The notes under the pieces are model-generated. The model was given only the letters and a program-made list of their open reading frames with translations. It did not search any database and was not told where the DNA came from. From Yersinia canariae (GTDB lineage Bacteria > Pseudomonadota > Gammaproteobacteria > Enterobacterales > Enterobacteriaceae): DNA of 64,000 bases. Position 1 is the first letter of the stretch, and every line of letters begins with the position of its first letter. The DNA lies in contig NZ_CP043727.1 of assembly GCF_009831415.1 (NCBI RefSeq), positions 3,038,001-3,102,000 on the forward strand, given 5' to 3'. Positions 32,344 to 41,057 of the stretch are shown here, piece by piece. Position numbers and translations under genes: made by a program.

Positions 32344-33813
32344 ATGGAGAACATGGCTCTTATGAACACAGCCCTTATAAACATCGCCTTTGCAACCATT
32401 CTGGTCCCGTTTGTCGGCGCAATCCTCACGGCTTGTTTGCCGCAACGCATGGCGAAATGGTCCTGTACTTTCTTTGCGCTACTGGCAACCCTCGGCACTG
32501 TGCTGCTGGCTTATGTCTATCTGAGTGGCGGCAAGGTTGATATCACTTTCGACCTGATTCATTACGGTGATATGGCGCTATTCGGCCTGACAATCGACCG
32601 CATCAGTACCTTGATTGCTTTCGCCGTGGTGTTCCTTGGTTTGCTGGTCAGTATCTATTCCACGGGTTATCTGACACTGGGTAATCGTGAGCACCCACAC
32701 GAGGGTACTAACCGCTACTATGCGCTGCTGCTGGTATTTATCGGCGCGATGGCTGGGCTGGTATTATCATCCACCCTGCTGGGTCAGTTATTCTTCTTTG
32801 AAATCACCGGCGGTTGCTCGTGGGGATTGATTGGCTACTATCAAAGCCAGAAGTCTCTGCGCTCGGCGCTAAAAGCCTTGCTGGTCACCCACGTCGCGGC
32901 CATCGGCCTGTATCTGGCGGCAGCGGTGTTACTGGTCAATACCGGTACTTTTGCCCTGACCGCGTTGGCGCAGCTGGACCACACCACCAAAATCATCGTA
33001 TTCGGTGGTATTTTGTTTGCCGCTTGGGGGAAATCGGCCCAGTTGCCACTGCATATCTGGTTACCGGACGCAATGGAAGCGCCAACCCCTGTCAGTTCCT
33101 ATCTCCATGCCGCCTCGATGGTGAAAGTCGGCGTATATATCTTTGCCCGCGCCATCTATTCTGCCGGTGACGTCCCCCAGATTATCGGCACCGTGGGCAT
33201 GGTGATGGCGGTTATCACCTTGATTTACGGCTTCTTTATGTATCTGCCGCAAAAAGATATGAAGCGGTTGCTGGCCTACTCCACCATCACGCAGTTGTCT
33301 TACATTTTCTTTGCGCTGTCTTTGGCAATCTATGGTTCAAAATTGGCCTTTGATGGCGGTATCGCCTACATCTTCAACCACGCGTTTGCCAAGAGTTTAT
33401 TCTTCCTGGTCGCCGGGGCGCTGAGCTACAGCTGCGGTACCCGTATGTTACCCAAACTCAAGGGCATCATGGGCAAAATGCCGCTGCTGGGGGTGGGGTT
33501 CTGTGTCGCCGCACTCGCCATCACGGGGGTGCCTCCATTTAACGGCTTCTTCAGCAAATTCCCCATTTTTGCCGCAGGTTTCTCACTTTCTCACGAACAT
33601 TGGCTGCTGATCCCCCTGTTGGTGCTGGCTCTGATTGAATCAGTTGCGAGCTTCGGCTGGTTTCTGTACTGGTTCGGACAAACCGTGCCCGGCAAGCCAT
33701 CTGAGGAAGTTGCCAGTGCCAAGCCGTTGCCATTAGCCATGCAAGGGGTGCTGGTGGTGCTGGTGATTATGTCAGTGTGCTCAAGCTTTATTGCCGTCGC
33801 CTGGCTCGGATAA
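32344..33813 (+). CDS. hyfD: HyfD, hydrogenase-4 antiporter-like subunit
   Basis: HyfD is the second Mrp/NuoL-type subunit, 489 residues against about 479 in E. coli, with roughly 14 spans. The core is [59 protein letters not shown] and NHAFAKSLFFLVAGALSYS. The difference from E. coli is a slightly longer N-terminus (MENMALMNTALINIAF). HyfD has no counterpart in the Hyc (Hyd-3) operon, so its presence with HyfE and HyfF marks this as a hydrogenase-4 type complex that could move additional protons. Confidence 0.95.
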   Translation: MENMALMNTALINIAFATILVPFVGAILTACLPQRMAKWSCTFFALLATLGTVLLAYVYLSGGKVDITFDLIHYGDMALFGLTIDRISTLIAFAVVFLGLLVSIYSTGYLTLGNREHPHEGTNRYYALLLVFIGAMAGLVLSSTLLGQLFFFEITGGCSWGLIGYYQSQKSLRSALKALLVTHVAAIGLYLAAAVLLVNTGTFALTALAQLDHTTKIIVFGGILFAAWGKSAQLPLHIWLPDAMEAPTPVSSYLHAASMVKVGVYIFARAIYSAGDVPQIIGTVGMVMAVITLIYGFFMYLPQKDMKRLLAYSTITQLSYIFFALSLAIYGSKLAFDGGIAYIFNHAFAKSLFFLVAGALSYSCGTRMLPKLKGIMGKMPLLGVGFCVAALAITGVPPFNGFFSKFPIFAAGFSLSHEHWLLIPLLVLALIESVASFGWFLYWFGQTVPGKPSEEVASAKPLPLAMQGVLVVLVIMSVCSSFIAVAWLG

Positions 33814-33824
33814 GGGAGTAAAAA

Positions 33825-34475
33825 ATGACCGGAACATTACTCGTTAACAATCTTGCAGGGCTGCTGATAATTACCTCGCTGCTGGTAATTATCGTGAAGA
33901 AGCCCGCGACCTCGGCACTGTTTTATGCCTTGCAATCACTGGTGTTGGTACTGATTTTCCTGGTATTAGCTGAAACACTGCACGCCCACGAGCTCTATAT
34001 GTGGTCATTAACAGCCTTTATCACCAAGGTGGTGTTGGTGCCATGGATTATGTATCGCGCGTTTCGCCAGATGGACGATCCCAAAGCCAATGGCGGCGTG
34101 ATAGGCACTGCCAGTCTAATTTTTATCGCCGCCATCATCATTTTACTGAGCTACTTTGTGGTCGAGCCGGTGCAGTTGCCCATGGTCACCGCCCTGAAAC
34201 CCGCACTGGCCGTCTCGCTGGGGCACTTCCTGATTGGCCTGCTGTGCATTGTCAGCCAACGCAATATTCTAAAAAACATCTTCGGCTACTGCTTGATGGA
34301 AAATGGTGCTCACCTGATGTTGGCGCTGTTGGCTTTCCGCGCACCGGAACTGGTCGAGATTGGCATTGCCACCGACGCCATTTTCGCCGTGGTGGTGATG
34401 ACGCTAATGGCGCGCAAGATTTACCGCACGTTGCACACGCTGGATGTTAAACAACTGACGGCGCTAAAGGGGTAA
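33825..34475 (+). CDS. hyfE: HyfE, hydrogenase-4 membrane subunit
   Basis: HyfE is a small integral subunit, 216 residues as in E. coli, with about six to seven spans. The N-terminal and C-terminal parts resemble NuoK-type and antiporter-associated small subunits: [20 protein letters not shown], and [19 protein letters not shown] with the conserved Glu. It lies 11 bp after hyfD and 4 bp before hyfF, so it is tightly coupled. No counterpart exists in the Hyc operon. Confidence 0.94.
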   Translation: MTGTLLVNNLAGLLIITSLLVIIVKKPATSALFYALQSLVLVLIFLVLAETLHAHELYMWSLTAFITKVVLVPWIMYRAFRQMDDPKANGGVIGTASLIFIAAIIILLSYFVVEPVQLPMVTALKPALAVSLGHFLIGLLCIVSQRNILKNIFGYCLMENGAHLMLALLAFRAPELVEIGIATDAIFAVVVMTLMARKIYRTLHTLDVKQLTALKG

Positions 34476-34479
34476 TGAA

Positions 34480-36099
34480 ATGAGTAATACTGACCTGCTG
34501 TTGTTACTGCTGGCGATACCTCTGATAGCCTCGCTGCTGGCATTTGCTTGCCGGGCATTGGGCAGTGCGGCACGAATGGCTTCCACTTGGGTGCATTTTA
34601 TCGGTATCACCCTGTTGCTGATAGTGGCATTGACCGTCGTGTGCCGAGTGGCCGTGGATGGAGAAATTCTGGTCGTTCACAACTGGCTGCATATCGATAG
34701 CCTCAGCGCGCTATTCCTCGCTATTTTGGGCATTATCGGCTTTATCACTGGCCTCTACTCCCTTGGCTATATGCGCCATGAAGTCAATAATGGCGAAATC
34801 ACCGTCGCAACACTGTGCAATTACTACGGATTTTTCCATCTATTCTTATTCACCATGCTGCTGGTGGTCACCAGTAATAACCTGATTCTGATGTGGGTGG
34901 GGATTGAAGCCACGACCCTCAGCTCCGCCTTTTTGGTGGGGTTATATGGTCAGCGCTCATCACTGGAAGCCGCCTGGAAGTACATTATTATTTGTACTGT
35001 CGGGGTCGCGTTTGGGTTGTATGGCACAGTGCTGGTGTATGCCAATGCCGCCAATGTGTTGGCGGATCCGGGCAGTGCTATTTTCTGGACGGTGGTCGCC
35101 GAACATGCCAAAGAGCTGGATCCTAGCCTGATGCACTTGGCATTTGTGTTTATCCTGATTGGCTTTGGCACCAAAACCGGCCTGTTTCCAATGCACTCCT
35201 GGCTACCCGATGCCCACAGTGAAGCCCCCAGCCCGACTAGCGCCTTGCTGTCTGCCGTGTTACTCAACTGTGCGCTGCTGGTTATCATCCGCTATTACAT
35301 CATCATCAGTGCCGCTATCGGCCCACATTTCCCACAAATGTTGCTGTTGGTGTTCGGCATGATGTCAGTTGCCGTCTCCGCATTCTTTATTTTGGCGCAG
35401 CGCGATATGAAGCGCTTGCTAGCTTACTCCAGTGTGGAAAACATGGGTCTTATCGCCGTGGCGTTAGGTATTGGTGGCCCGCTAGGCGTGCTGGCAGCCC
35501 TGTTCCACACCCTCAATCACAGTCTGGCAAAAACCTTATTGTTCTGCGGGTCCGGTAATGTGTTGTTGAAATACGGCACACGGGATATGGGCGCAATCAA
35601 AGGTATTATCCGAGTGGCTCCGCTCACCGCAGTGATGCTGGCTGGTGGGGCATTGGCACTGGCTGGGATGCCGCCTTTTAATGTGTTTATCAGTGAATTT
35701 ATGGTGGTTGCCGCCGCCGTTAAAGCCGGCCACATCACTCTGGTGATTGTGCTGTTATTGCTGTTAACACTGGTGCTGGCGGGGCTGGTGCGCATGATAG
35801 CCAGCACAGTGCTGGGTACGCCACCACCGGCGGTTAGCAAAGGTGAATTGGGTATTCTGACCACCGCGCCGATGGCCATTTTGTTGCTGTTAATGCTACT
35901 ACTCGGGGTTCACATTCCCGCACCGGTCACTCGTTTGCTGACAGATGCTGCGCAGATTGTCCTCAATAGCGATGAGCAAACACCTGTTCAACAACATTTT
36001 ATGCTGCCGTGGGATGTTATCTCTCCAGCTCAACCCACCCCTTCCGTCGCAGATACGCATGCCGCTCTGCCATTCACCCCGACACGTCAGGAGATGTAA
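34480..36099 (+). CDS. hyfF: HyfF, hydrogenase-4 antiporter-like subunit
   Basis: HyfF is the third NuoL-like subunit, 539 residues against about 526 in E. coli, with around 14 spans. Proton-path blocks are [57 protein letters not shown] and [19 protein letters not shown]. The short hydrophilic C-terminal tail ([10 protein letters not shown]... to FTPTRQEM) is cytoplasmic or periplasmic. It ends one base before the hyfG GTG start. Confidence 0.95.
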   Translation: MSNTDLLLLLLAIPLIASLLAFACRALGSAARMASTWVHFIGITLLLIVALTVVCRVAVDGEILVVHNWLHIDSLSALFLAILGIIGFITGLYSLGYMRHEVNNGEITVATLCNYYGFFHLFLFTMLLVVTSNNLILMWVGIEATTLSSAFLVGLYGQRSSLEAAWKYIIICTVGVAFGLYGTVLVYANAANVLADPGSAIFWTVVAEHAKELDPSLMHLAFVFILIGFGTKTGLFPMHSWLPDAHSEAPSPTSALLSAVLLNCALLVIIRYYIIISAAIGPHFPQMLLLVFGMMSVAVSAFFILAQRDMKRLLAYSSVENMGLIAVALGIGGPLGVLAALFHTLNHSLAKTLLFCGSGNVLLKYGTRDMGAIKGIIRVAPLTAVMLAGGALALAGMPPFNVFISEFMVVAAAVKAGHITLVIVLLLLLTLVLAGLVRMIASTVLGTPPPAVSKGELGILTTAPMAILLLLMLLLGVHIPAPVTRLLTDAAQIVLNSDEQTPVQQHFMLPWDVISPAQPTPSVADTHAALPFTPTRQEM

Positions 36100-36100
36100 C

Positions 36101-37891
36101 GTGACTCACGAAACGCCTATTTCAGCGACTTCAGCTTCAGGCCATCCACACGGCGGTGAAAAACTGGGAGCCGCCTATGTCGCTCGCCTGCGCGAACAAT
36201 TTCCGACAGTTGTCCTCGATGAAGAGTGGCAAACCGCTGATCAACTGACCATTACCATCAAGCTGAATAGCCTGCCGGATGTGGTCGAGTATCTTTATTA
36301 TCAACAAGGCGGCTGGTTGTCAGTGTTGTTTGGCAATGATGAGCGCAGTTTGAATGGCTATTTTGCTATTTACTATGTGTTGTCAATGGAGGGCCGCGAG
36401 CAATACGGTATTGATACTGGCAAGCAATATGGCGACAAATGCTGGGTGATTGTCAAAGCGCTGATTAGCCCCGAACGCCCTGAATTCCCATCTGTGACCC
36501 CGCGGGTGCCAGCAGCGGTCTGGGGTGAGCGCGAAGTGCGCGATATGTATGGTTTACAACCCGTTGGCCTGCCTGATGAGCGCCGTTTAGTCCTGCCCGA
36601 TGATTGGCCGGATGACCTTTATCCGCTGCGCAAAGATACCATGGATTACCGCCAGCGGCCGACGCCGACCAGCAATACGGAAACTTATCAGTTTGAAAAT
36701 GAAGCGGGCAGCAGTAGCCGGGTGGTGCCCATCGGCCCGATGCATATTACCTCCGATGAACCGGGCCATTTCCGGCTATTCGTGGATGGTGAAGATATTA
36801 TCGACGCAGATTACCGCCTGTTTTATGTCCATCGCGGCATGGAAAAACTGGCTGAAACCCGCATGGGCTACAATGACGTGACTTTCCTGTCAGATCGTAT
36901 CTGTGGCATTTGCGGCTTCACCCACAGCGTGGCCTACACCTCTTCCATTGAGAATGCCCTCGGCATCATCGTGCCACCACGGGCGCAGATGATCCGCACC
37001 ATTTTGCTGGAAGTCGAGCGGCTACATAGCCATCTGCTCAATATCGGTTTGTCCTGCCATTTTGTCGGGTTTGATACCGGCTTTATGCAATTCTTCCGAG
37101 TACGCGAAAAAGCCATGACTATCGCCGAGATGCTCACCGGCGCGCGCAAAACCTACGGCCTGAATCTGATTGGCGGGGTACGCCGCGACATTCTGAAAGC
37201 TGACCGCATCAAAACCCTGCAATTGGTGGCAGAGATGCGCGCCGATATTAGCGAGTTGGTGGACATGTTGATGAGCACCGCCAATATCGAGCAGCGCACG
37301 GTGGGTGTTGGCTTGCTTGACCGCAAAATTGCGCGCGATTTTAGCCCGGTTGGCCCGATGATCCGCGCCAGTGGATATGCGCGCGATATGCGCCATGACC
37401 ACCCTTATGCCAACTACGCCAATGTGCCTAAAGAGCTGTTTAGCCTTGATGGTTGCGATGTGAACTCACGTCTGCTGGTGCGGGTGCGGGAATTCTTCGA
37501 CTCACTGGTCATGATTGAATATGGGCTAAACCATATGCCCGGCGGCCCATTGCTGGAGGAGAAAGTCCACTATCAGCCGTATAAATTTGCGCTCGGTTTT
37601 TCGGAAGCCCCGCGCGGTGAAGATGTCCATTGGAGTATGACCGGCGACAATCAGAAACTGTTCCGCTGGCGCTGCCGCGCCGCCACTTACGCCAACTGGC
37701 CGGTACTGCGCTATATGCTGCGCGGCAATACGGTTTCAGACGCGCCATTGATTATCGGCAGCCTAGACCCCTGTTACTCCTGTACCGACCGGGTGACCTT
37801 GGTGGATGTGCGCAAGCAAAAATCCGTCACCGTGCCTTACAAAGAGATCGAACGCTATGGCATTGAGCGCACCCATTCGCCGCTCAAATAG
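36101..37891 (+). CDS. hyfG: HyfG, hydrogenase-4 [NiFe] large subunit
   Basis: HyfG is the catalytic subunit that makes H2 from protons or oxidises it. The start is GTG at 36101, seven bases after AGGAG; earlier in-frame ATGs lie inside hyfF. It has 596 residues: a NuoC-like N-terminal domain (about 1-180), then the NuoD/HycE-like large-subunit domain. The [NiFe] ligands are in RICGIC (Cys268 and Cys271) and DPCYSC (Cys558 and Cys561). After DPCYSCTDR (Arg564) a 32-residue tail remains (VTLVDV...SPLK). It has the same length and position as the tail removed from HycE by HycI, whose gene is in this operon. Nickel insertion would need HypA; the Fe(CN)2CO group would need HypC. Confidence 0.96.
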   Translation: MTHETPISATSASGHPHGGEKLGAAYVARLREQFPTVVLDEEWQTADQLTITIKLNSLPDVVEYLYYQQGGWLSVLFGNDERSLNGYFAIYYVLSMEGREQYGIDTGKQYGDKCWVIVKALISPERPEFPSVTPRVPAAVWGEREVRDMYGLQPVGLPDERRLVLPDDWPDDLYPLRKDTMDYRQRPTPTSNTETYQFENEAGSSSRVVPIGPMHITSDEPGHFRLFVDGEDIIDADYRLFYVHRGMEKLAETRMGYNDVTFLSDRICGICGFTHSVAYTSSIENALGIIVPPRAQMIRTILLEVERLHSHLLNIGLSCHFVGFDTGFMQFFRVREKAMTIAEMLTGARKTYGLNLIGGVRRDILKADRIKTLQLVAEMRADISELVDMLMSTANIEQRTVGVGLLDRKIARDFSPVGPMIRASGYARDMRHDHPYANYANVPKELFSLDGCDVNSRLLVRVREFFDSLVMIEYGLNHMPGGPLLEEKVHYQPYKFALGFSEAPRGEDVHWSMTGDNQKLFRWRCRAATYANWPVLRYMLRGNTVSDAPLIIGSLDPCYSCTDRVTLVDVRKQKSVTVPYKEIERYGIERTHSPLK

Positions 37892-37902
37892 AGGGATGAA
37901 GA

Positions 37903-38475
37903 ATGTTAAAACTGTTTAAAACCATCCTGAAAGTCGGCGATACCACGGTAAAATATCCGTTTAAGCCGCTCGAGGTTAGCCACGGGTTTCGTGGCAAACC
38001 ACAATATGATGCCGAACAGTGCATTGCCTGTGGTGCCTGTACTATGGCCTGCCCTGCCAATGCGCTGACCATGGAAACCGACATCACCCAAGGAACTCGC
38101 CAATGGCAACTGTTCCTTGGACGCTGCATTTTTTGTGGTCGCTGCGAGGAGGTCTGCCCGACCCGCGCGATTGTGTTGTCACAAGAGTTTGAACTGGCGG
38201 TGTTCAATAAAGCCGATTTATATCAACGCGCCAGCTTTACCCTCGCCCATTGCCAACAGTGCCAAAAACCTTTCGCCCCCAAAAAAGAAGTGGATTACGT
38301 CATGGCGCTGCTGATTCACTCCGGGATGAGCGCTGAGGATGTCGAGCAACAACGGCCTCATTTTGAAACTTGCCCTGAGTGTAAACGCAAACAGAATGTG
38401 GGTGGAAATGAAAATATTTCCATGAATAACAGCATCATACCGAATCACCACCGCGACGGGGGGAACCCTCTATGA
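37903..38475 (+). CDS. hyfH: HyfH, hydrogenase-4 NuoI-like Fe-S subunit
   Basis: HyfH is a cytoplasmic-side Fe-S protein, 190 residues against about 181 in E. coli, with two 4Fe-4S motifs [12 protein letters not shown] and [12 protein letters not shown]. An additional Cys-rich C-terminal part ([14 protein letters not shown] and TCPECKRKQ) could bind a further metal. It lies 11 bp after hyfG, and its stop overlaps the hyfI start by four bases. It passes electrons between the HyfA/HydN-type subunits and HyfI. Confidence 0.94.
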   Translation: MLKLFKTILKVGDTTVKYPFKPLEVSHGFRGKPQYDAEQCIACGACTMACPANALTMETDITQGTRQWQLFLGRCIFCGRCEEVCPTRAIVLSQEFELAVFNKADLYQRASFTLAHCQQCQKPFAPKKEVDYVMALLIHSGMSAEDVEQQRPHFETCPECKRKQNVGGNENISMNNSIIPNHHRDGGNPL

Positions 38476-39275
38476 GTCAGCCACATTCATTAAAACCGGG
38501 CTGGGGGCACCACGTGAGTCAACCGGTCGCACTTGACCCTTCCATCGCCCAGTTAAAAAGCAAATTACTGAAAGATATCAAACGCTCAGCTTATGTCTAT
38601 CGGGTGGACTGTGGCGGTTGCAATGGTTGTGAAATTGAGATTTTCTCCTCGATTACGCCACTGTTTGACACCGAACGGTTTGGTATCAAAGTGGTCGCCT
38701 CACCACGGCATGCCGACATCTTACTGTTCACCGGCGCGGTAACTCGAGCAATGCGCTCACCGGCCTTACGCGCCTATGAGTCGGCCCCTGACCCCAAAAT
38801 TTGTGTCTCTTACGGCGCTTGTGGCTGCGGCGGCGGTATCTTCCACGACCTGTATTGTGTCTGGGGCGGTAGCGACACTATTGTGCCCATTGATGTTTAT
38901 ATCCCCGGCTGCCCCCCTACCCCGGCGGCCACGATTTATGGCTTTGCGGTGGCGCTGGGCTTGCTGGAGCAGAAACTCAAAGGAGAGGATCATCAGGAAG
39001 CTGTCGACGAACGCGTCGCGCTGATTCACCCGGATGCGCCGCTGACTCTGCGGGTGTTGTTAGAGCGCGAGGCTCGCCGTATGGCGGGTTACCGTCACGG
39101 GCGGGAAATCACCGACAGCTTCTTGTCCCTGCTGGTTAACCAACCGTTGCAAGGGCTGGAACAGCGCTGCCAGAGTTATCTCCAGCAGCAGGATGATCCG
39201 CGTTTAAATGAGATATTTGCCAGCTTGCAACAGATAGCCCTGATGCAACTGGCAGGAGGGCATGTTGATGCCTAA
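38472..39275 (+). CDS. hyfI: HyfI, hydrogenase-4 [NiFe] small subunit
   Basis: HyfI is the NuoB-like small subunit that holds the Fe-S cluster proximal to the [NiFe] site. It is 267 residues (E. coli 252). Cluster ligands are visible in [14 protein letters not shown], in [12 protein letters not shown], and in [15 protein letters not shown]. The start ATG overlaps the hyfH stop. Its C-terminal extension (about 180-267) is Arg- and Gln-rich and has no Cys. The stop overlaps the next gene. Confidence 0.95.
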   Translation: MSQPHSLKPGWGHHVSQPVALDPSIAQLKSKLLKDIKRSAYVYRVDCGGCNGCEIEIFSSITPLFDTERFGIKVVASPRHADILLFTGAVTRAMRSPALRAYESAPDPKICVSYGACGCGGGIFHDLYCVWGGSDTIVPIDVYIPGCPPTPAATIYGFAVALGLLEQKLKGEDHQEAVDERVALIHPDAPLTLRVLLEREARRMAGYRHGREITDSFLSLLVNQPLQGLEQRCQSYLQQQDDPRLNEIFASLQQIALMQLAGGHVDA

Positions 39276-39669
39276 AGTGATTTTTTATGCCCTGAACCAG
39301 AAATTCCTCGACAGTGATGAGGACATGCCCGAGCAAGCGCAGCAAGTGATGTATTACTCCCTGGCTATCGGCCACCATGTCGGCGTCATTGATTGCTTAA
39401 AAGCCATTATGGAATGCCCGCTGGCTGAGTATGAGCCGTGGTTCAGTCAGTTACCCGAAGGAGAAGCTCGCCGCAAAATGGCGGGCTTACTAAAGTTTGG
39501 CGAAATCACCATCGACAGCACTCACACCCAATTACTGGCCCAAGCCTTTGCGCCATTGGCGCAGGATTCGAATTCATTGCACCAGCTCTGGAGCCAACAA
39601 TTACTACAAACCCTGTATGATATTGAACAGGAACCGGCTATTTATTTGATGGTGAAACGCCGCCCATGA
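39268..39669 (+). CDS. hyfJ: HyfJ/HycH-like hydrogenase maturation protein
   Basis: This is a 133-residue protein of the HycH/HyfJ family, needed in E. coli for assembly of the formate hydrogenlyase large subunit. Blocks shared with HycH are [39 protein letters not shown] and [15 protein letters not shown]. The start MPKVIFYAL lies eight bases after AGGAGG; an ATG two codons upstream (39262) is too close. It overlaps the hyfI stop by eight bases and the hycI start by four. Whether it is orthologous to HyfJ or HycH cannot be settled by eye; position favours HyfJ. Confidence 0.88.
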   Translation: MPKVIFYALNQKFLDSDEDMPEQAQQVMYYSLAIGHHVGVIDCLKAIMECPLAEYEPWFSQLPEGEARRKMAGLLKFGEITIDSTHTQLLAQAFAPLAQDSNSLHQLWSQQLLQTLYDIEQEPAIYLMVKRRP

Positions 39670-40139
39670 ACCCTCTAAATACAGTGACGAATGTTGTTTT
39701 AACCGTCGGCAATAGCATGATGGGCGATGACGGCGCAGGGCCATTACTGGCCGAGCGCATGACACAGCAACCGGTAGCTGACTGGCAAGTTATCGACGGC
39801 GGCTCGGCCCCAGAAAATGTGGTGCATCGCGTCCGTGCTTTGCAGCCCAGCCGCCTGATTATTGTTGATGCCGCTGATATGGAGCTGCCCCCTGGGGAAA
39901 TTCGTATTATTGACCCAGAGCGAATTGCCGAGATGTTCATCATGAGCACCCATAACTTACCGCTCAATTTTCTCATCGATCAGCTCAAAGAAGATATTCC
40001 AGACGTTATCTTCGTCGGGATCCAACCCACATTAGTGGCGTTCTACTTCCCGATGACCGATATTGTCAAACACGCGGTTGAGATTGTGTACCAAAAATTG
40101 CCCCATTGGCAGGGTGACGGCGGTTTTAGTCACTTGTAA
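39666..40139 (+). CDS. hycI: HycI-type hydrogenase large-subunit protease
   Basis: HycI is the nickel-checking endopeptidase that removes the C-terminal tail of the hydrogenase large subunit after metal insertion. It is 157 residues against 156 in E. coli HycI. Ni-probing residues lie in VGNSMMGDDGAGPLLAERM (Asp), IVDAADM (Asp) and MSTHNLPLNFLIDQL (His). In E. coli hycI lies in the hyc operon and hyf has no protease, so here the Hyf operon carries its own dedicated enzyme. The start overlaps the hyfJ stop, and this is the last gene of the operon. Confidence 0.95.
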   Translation: MNPLNTVTNVVLTVGNSMMGDDGAGPLLAERMTQQPVADWQVIDGGSAPENVVHRVRALQPSRLIIVDAADMELPPGEIRIIDPERIAEMFIMSTHNLPLNFLIDQLKEDIPDVIFVGIQPTLVAFYFPMTDIVKHAVEIVYQKLPHWQGDGGFSHL

Positions 40140-40277
40140 TGATGTGACGGTGTGGCGTCGTCAAATTTGCCGACGTCACCGCCGCCGACAGTTTTTCTTC
40201 TGTTACTCCCTCTCATGAAAACCCATAAATCCTTTTAAAACAACCAGATTAGTCATCTTCTTTCCCACTACTTCAAG

Positions 40278-40294
40278 TTGGCATAAACCATGCA
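40278..40294 (+). promoter_or_regulatory. Sigma-54 promoter of hydN-fdhF
   Basis: TTGGCATAAACCATGCA shows GG-N10-GC spacing. The predicted start is near 40304, giving a leader of about 124 bases before hydN that includes a partial ERIC element. Upstream, 40141-40200 has several GTCG/CGAC-type short repeats that may be activator sites; there is no gene in this 288-bp gap. Confidence 0.78.
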
Positions 40295-40373
40295 GTATGT
40301 AAGGTAATGAGCCAGATTCGCGCACCTAAACGCAAATCTGCCAGACCCCTTAATTGATACCCGATAAATTTCA

Positions 40374-40415
40374 CGGTGCAGCCAACACACCTGCGACCTG
40401 AAAGATCAAGGGCAA
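40374..40415 (+). repeat. Partial ERIC element in the hydN leader
   Basis: GGTGCAGCCAACACACCTGC followed by GACCTGAAAGATCAAGGGCA corresponds to the right third of an ERIC unit. It ends about a dozen bases before hydN and merges with its AAGGAGAGAAAG ribosome-site region. Confidence 0.6.
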
Positions 40416-40427
40416 GGAGAGAAAGCA

Positions 40428-40970
40428 ATGAACCGGTTCATAATTGCAGATCCAAAAAAGTGTATTGGCTGCCGCACCTGTGAGGTTGCCTGCGTGCTGG
40501 CACACAACGGAGGCAAGCTCGACACCATGACAAAGGCCAATTTCGCCCCACGGTTGAAAGTGGTCAAAGGATTGAATGTCAGCACCACCATTATGTGTCG
40601 CCACTGCGAAGATGCGCCTTGTGCCAATGTTTGCCCTAACGGCGCGATTGTGCGTGCGGCAGACAGCATTCAGGTATTGCAGGAAAAATGCATTGGCTGC
40701 AAAACCTGCGTTGTTGCCTGCCCCTACGGCGCCATGAATGTGGTGACCAAACAGGTCGAAGTCATGTTTAACGGCCTGTCGCAAGGCTTTTGCCTAAAAG
40801 CTGAAGCACAAAAATGTGATTTGTGCGAAGGGCGTGCCGCCGGGCCAGCCTGCATCTCAGTTTGCCCCACTCAGGCACTGCATTTAATCGGCCGTGACAC
40901 CATGCAGGCCATGCTACGCAAGAAACAAATGCGCGCGGCACTGGATGAAGCCAACGAGATGAATTTCTAA
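40428..40970 (+). CDS. hydN: HydN-like 4Fe-4S ferredoxin protein
   Basis: This electron carrier of the HydN/HycB/YsaA family is associated with formate dehydrogenase H. It is 180 residues, with four 4Fe-4S motifs: CIGCRTCEVAC, CRHCEDAPCANVC, CIGCKTCVVAC and CDLCEGRAAGPACISVC. The opening MNRFIIADPKKCIGCRTCE is close to E. coli HydN. It lies 87 bp upstream of fdhF and is probably the electron acceptor of FdhF, passing electrons to HyfA and the hydrogenase. Since HyfA has the same fold, HycB-like is an equally acceptable description. Confidence 0.88.
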   Translation: MNRFIIADPKKCIGCRTCEVACVLAHNGGKLDTMTKANFAPRLKVVKGLNVSTTIMCRHCEDAPCANVCPNGAIVRAADSIQVLQEKCIGCKTCVVACPYGAMNVVTKQVEVMFNGLSQGFCLKAEAQKCDLCEGRAAGPACISVCPTQALHLIGRDTMQAMLRKKQMRAALDEANEMNF

Positions 40971-40991
40971 GCCGATACTGCCACAACATCA

Positions 40992-41047
40992 AATCAGTGA
41001 TTCGGGTAAACAAGAGCTGCTGACACCGCTCAGCTTCAAGAATAAAG
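40992..41047 (+). repeat. Degenerate ERIC element between hydN and fdhF
   Basis: AAATCAGTGATTCGGGTAAA, GAGCTGCTGACACCGCTCAG and CTTCAAGAATAAAGGAT keep the order of the right half of an ERIC unit with many changes. It fills the leader just before fdhF. Confidence 0.45.
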
Positions 41048-41057
41048 GATAATTAAC

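Noticed and set aside
34001..34450. 149-codon frame overlapping hyfE
   Set aside because: Same-strand shadow of hyfE in another frame, rich in Arg, His and Gln as expected from a frame-shifted reading of a membrane-protein gene.
35945..36100. N-terminal extension of HyfG inside hyfF
   Set aside because: The extra residues are read out of frame through hyfF; the GTG at 36101 has AGGAG at the right distance and begins the conserved part.
41004..41020. GG-N10-GC match (CGGGTAAACAAGAGCT region) before fdhF, resembling a sigma-54 promoter
   Set aside because: The flanking bases do not fit TGGCAC or TTGCA, and the stretch is part of a degenerate ERIC element; hydN already has a good sigma-54 site upstream.
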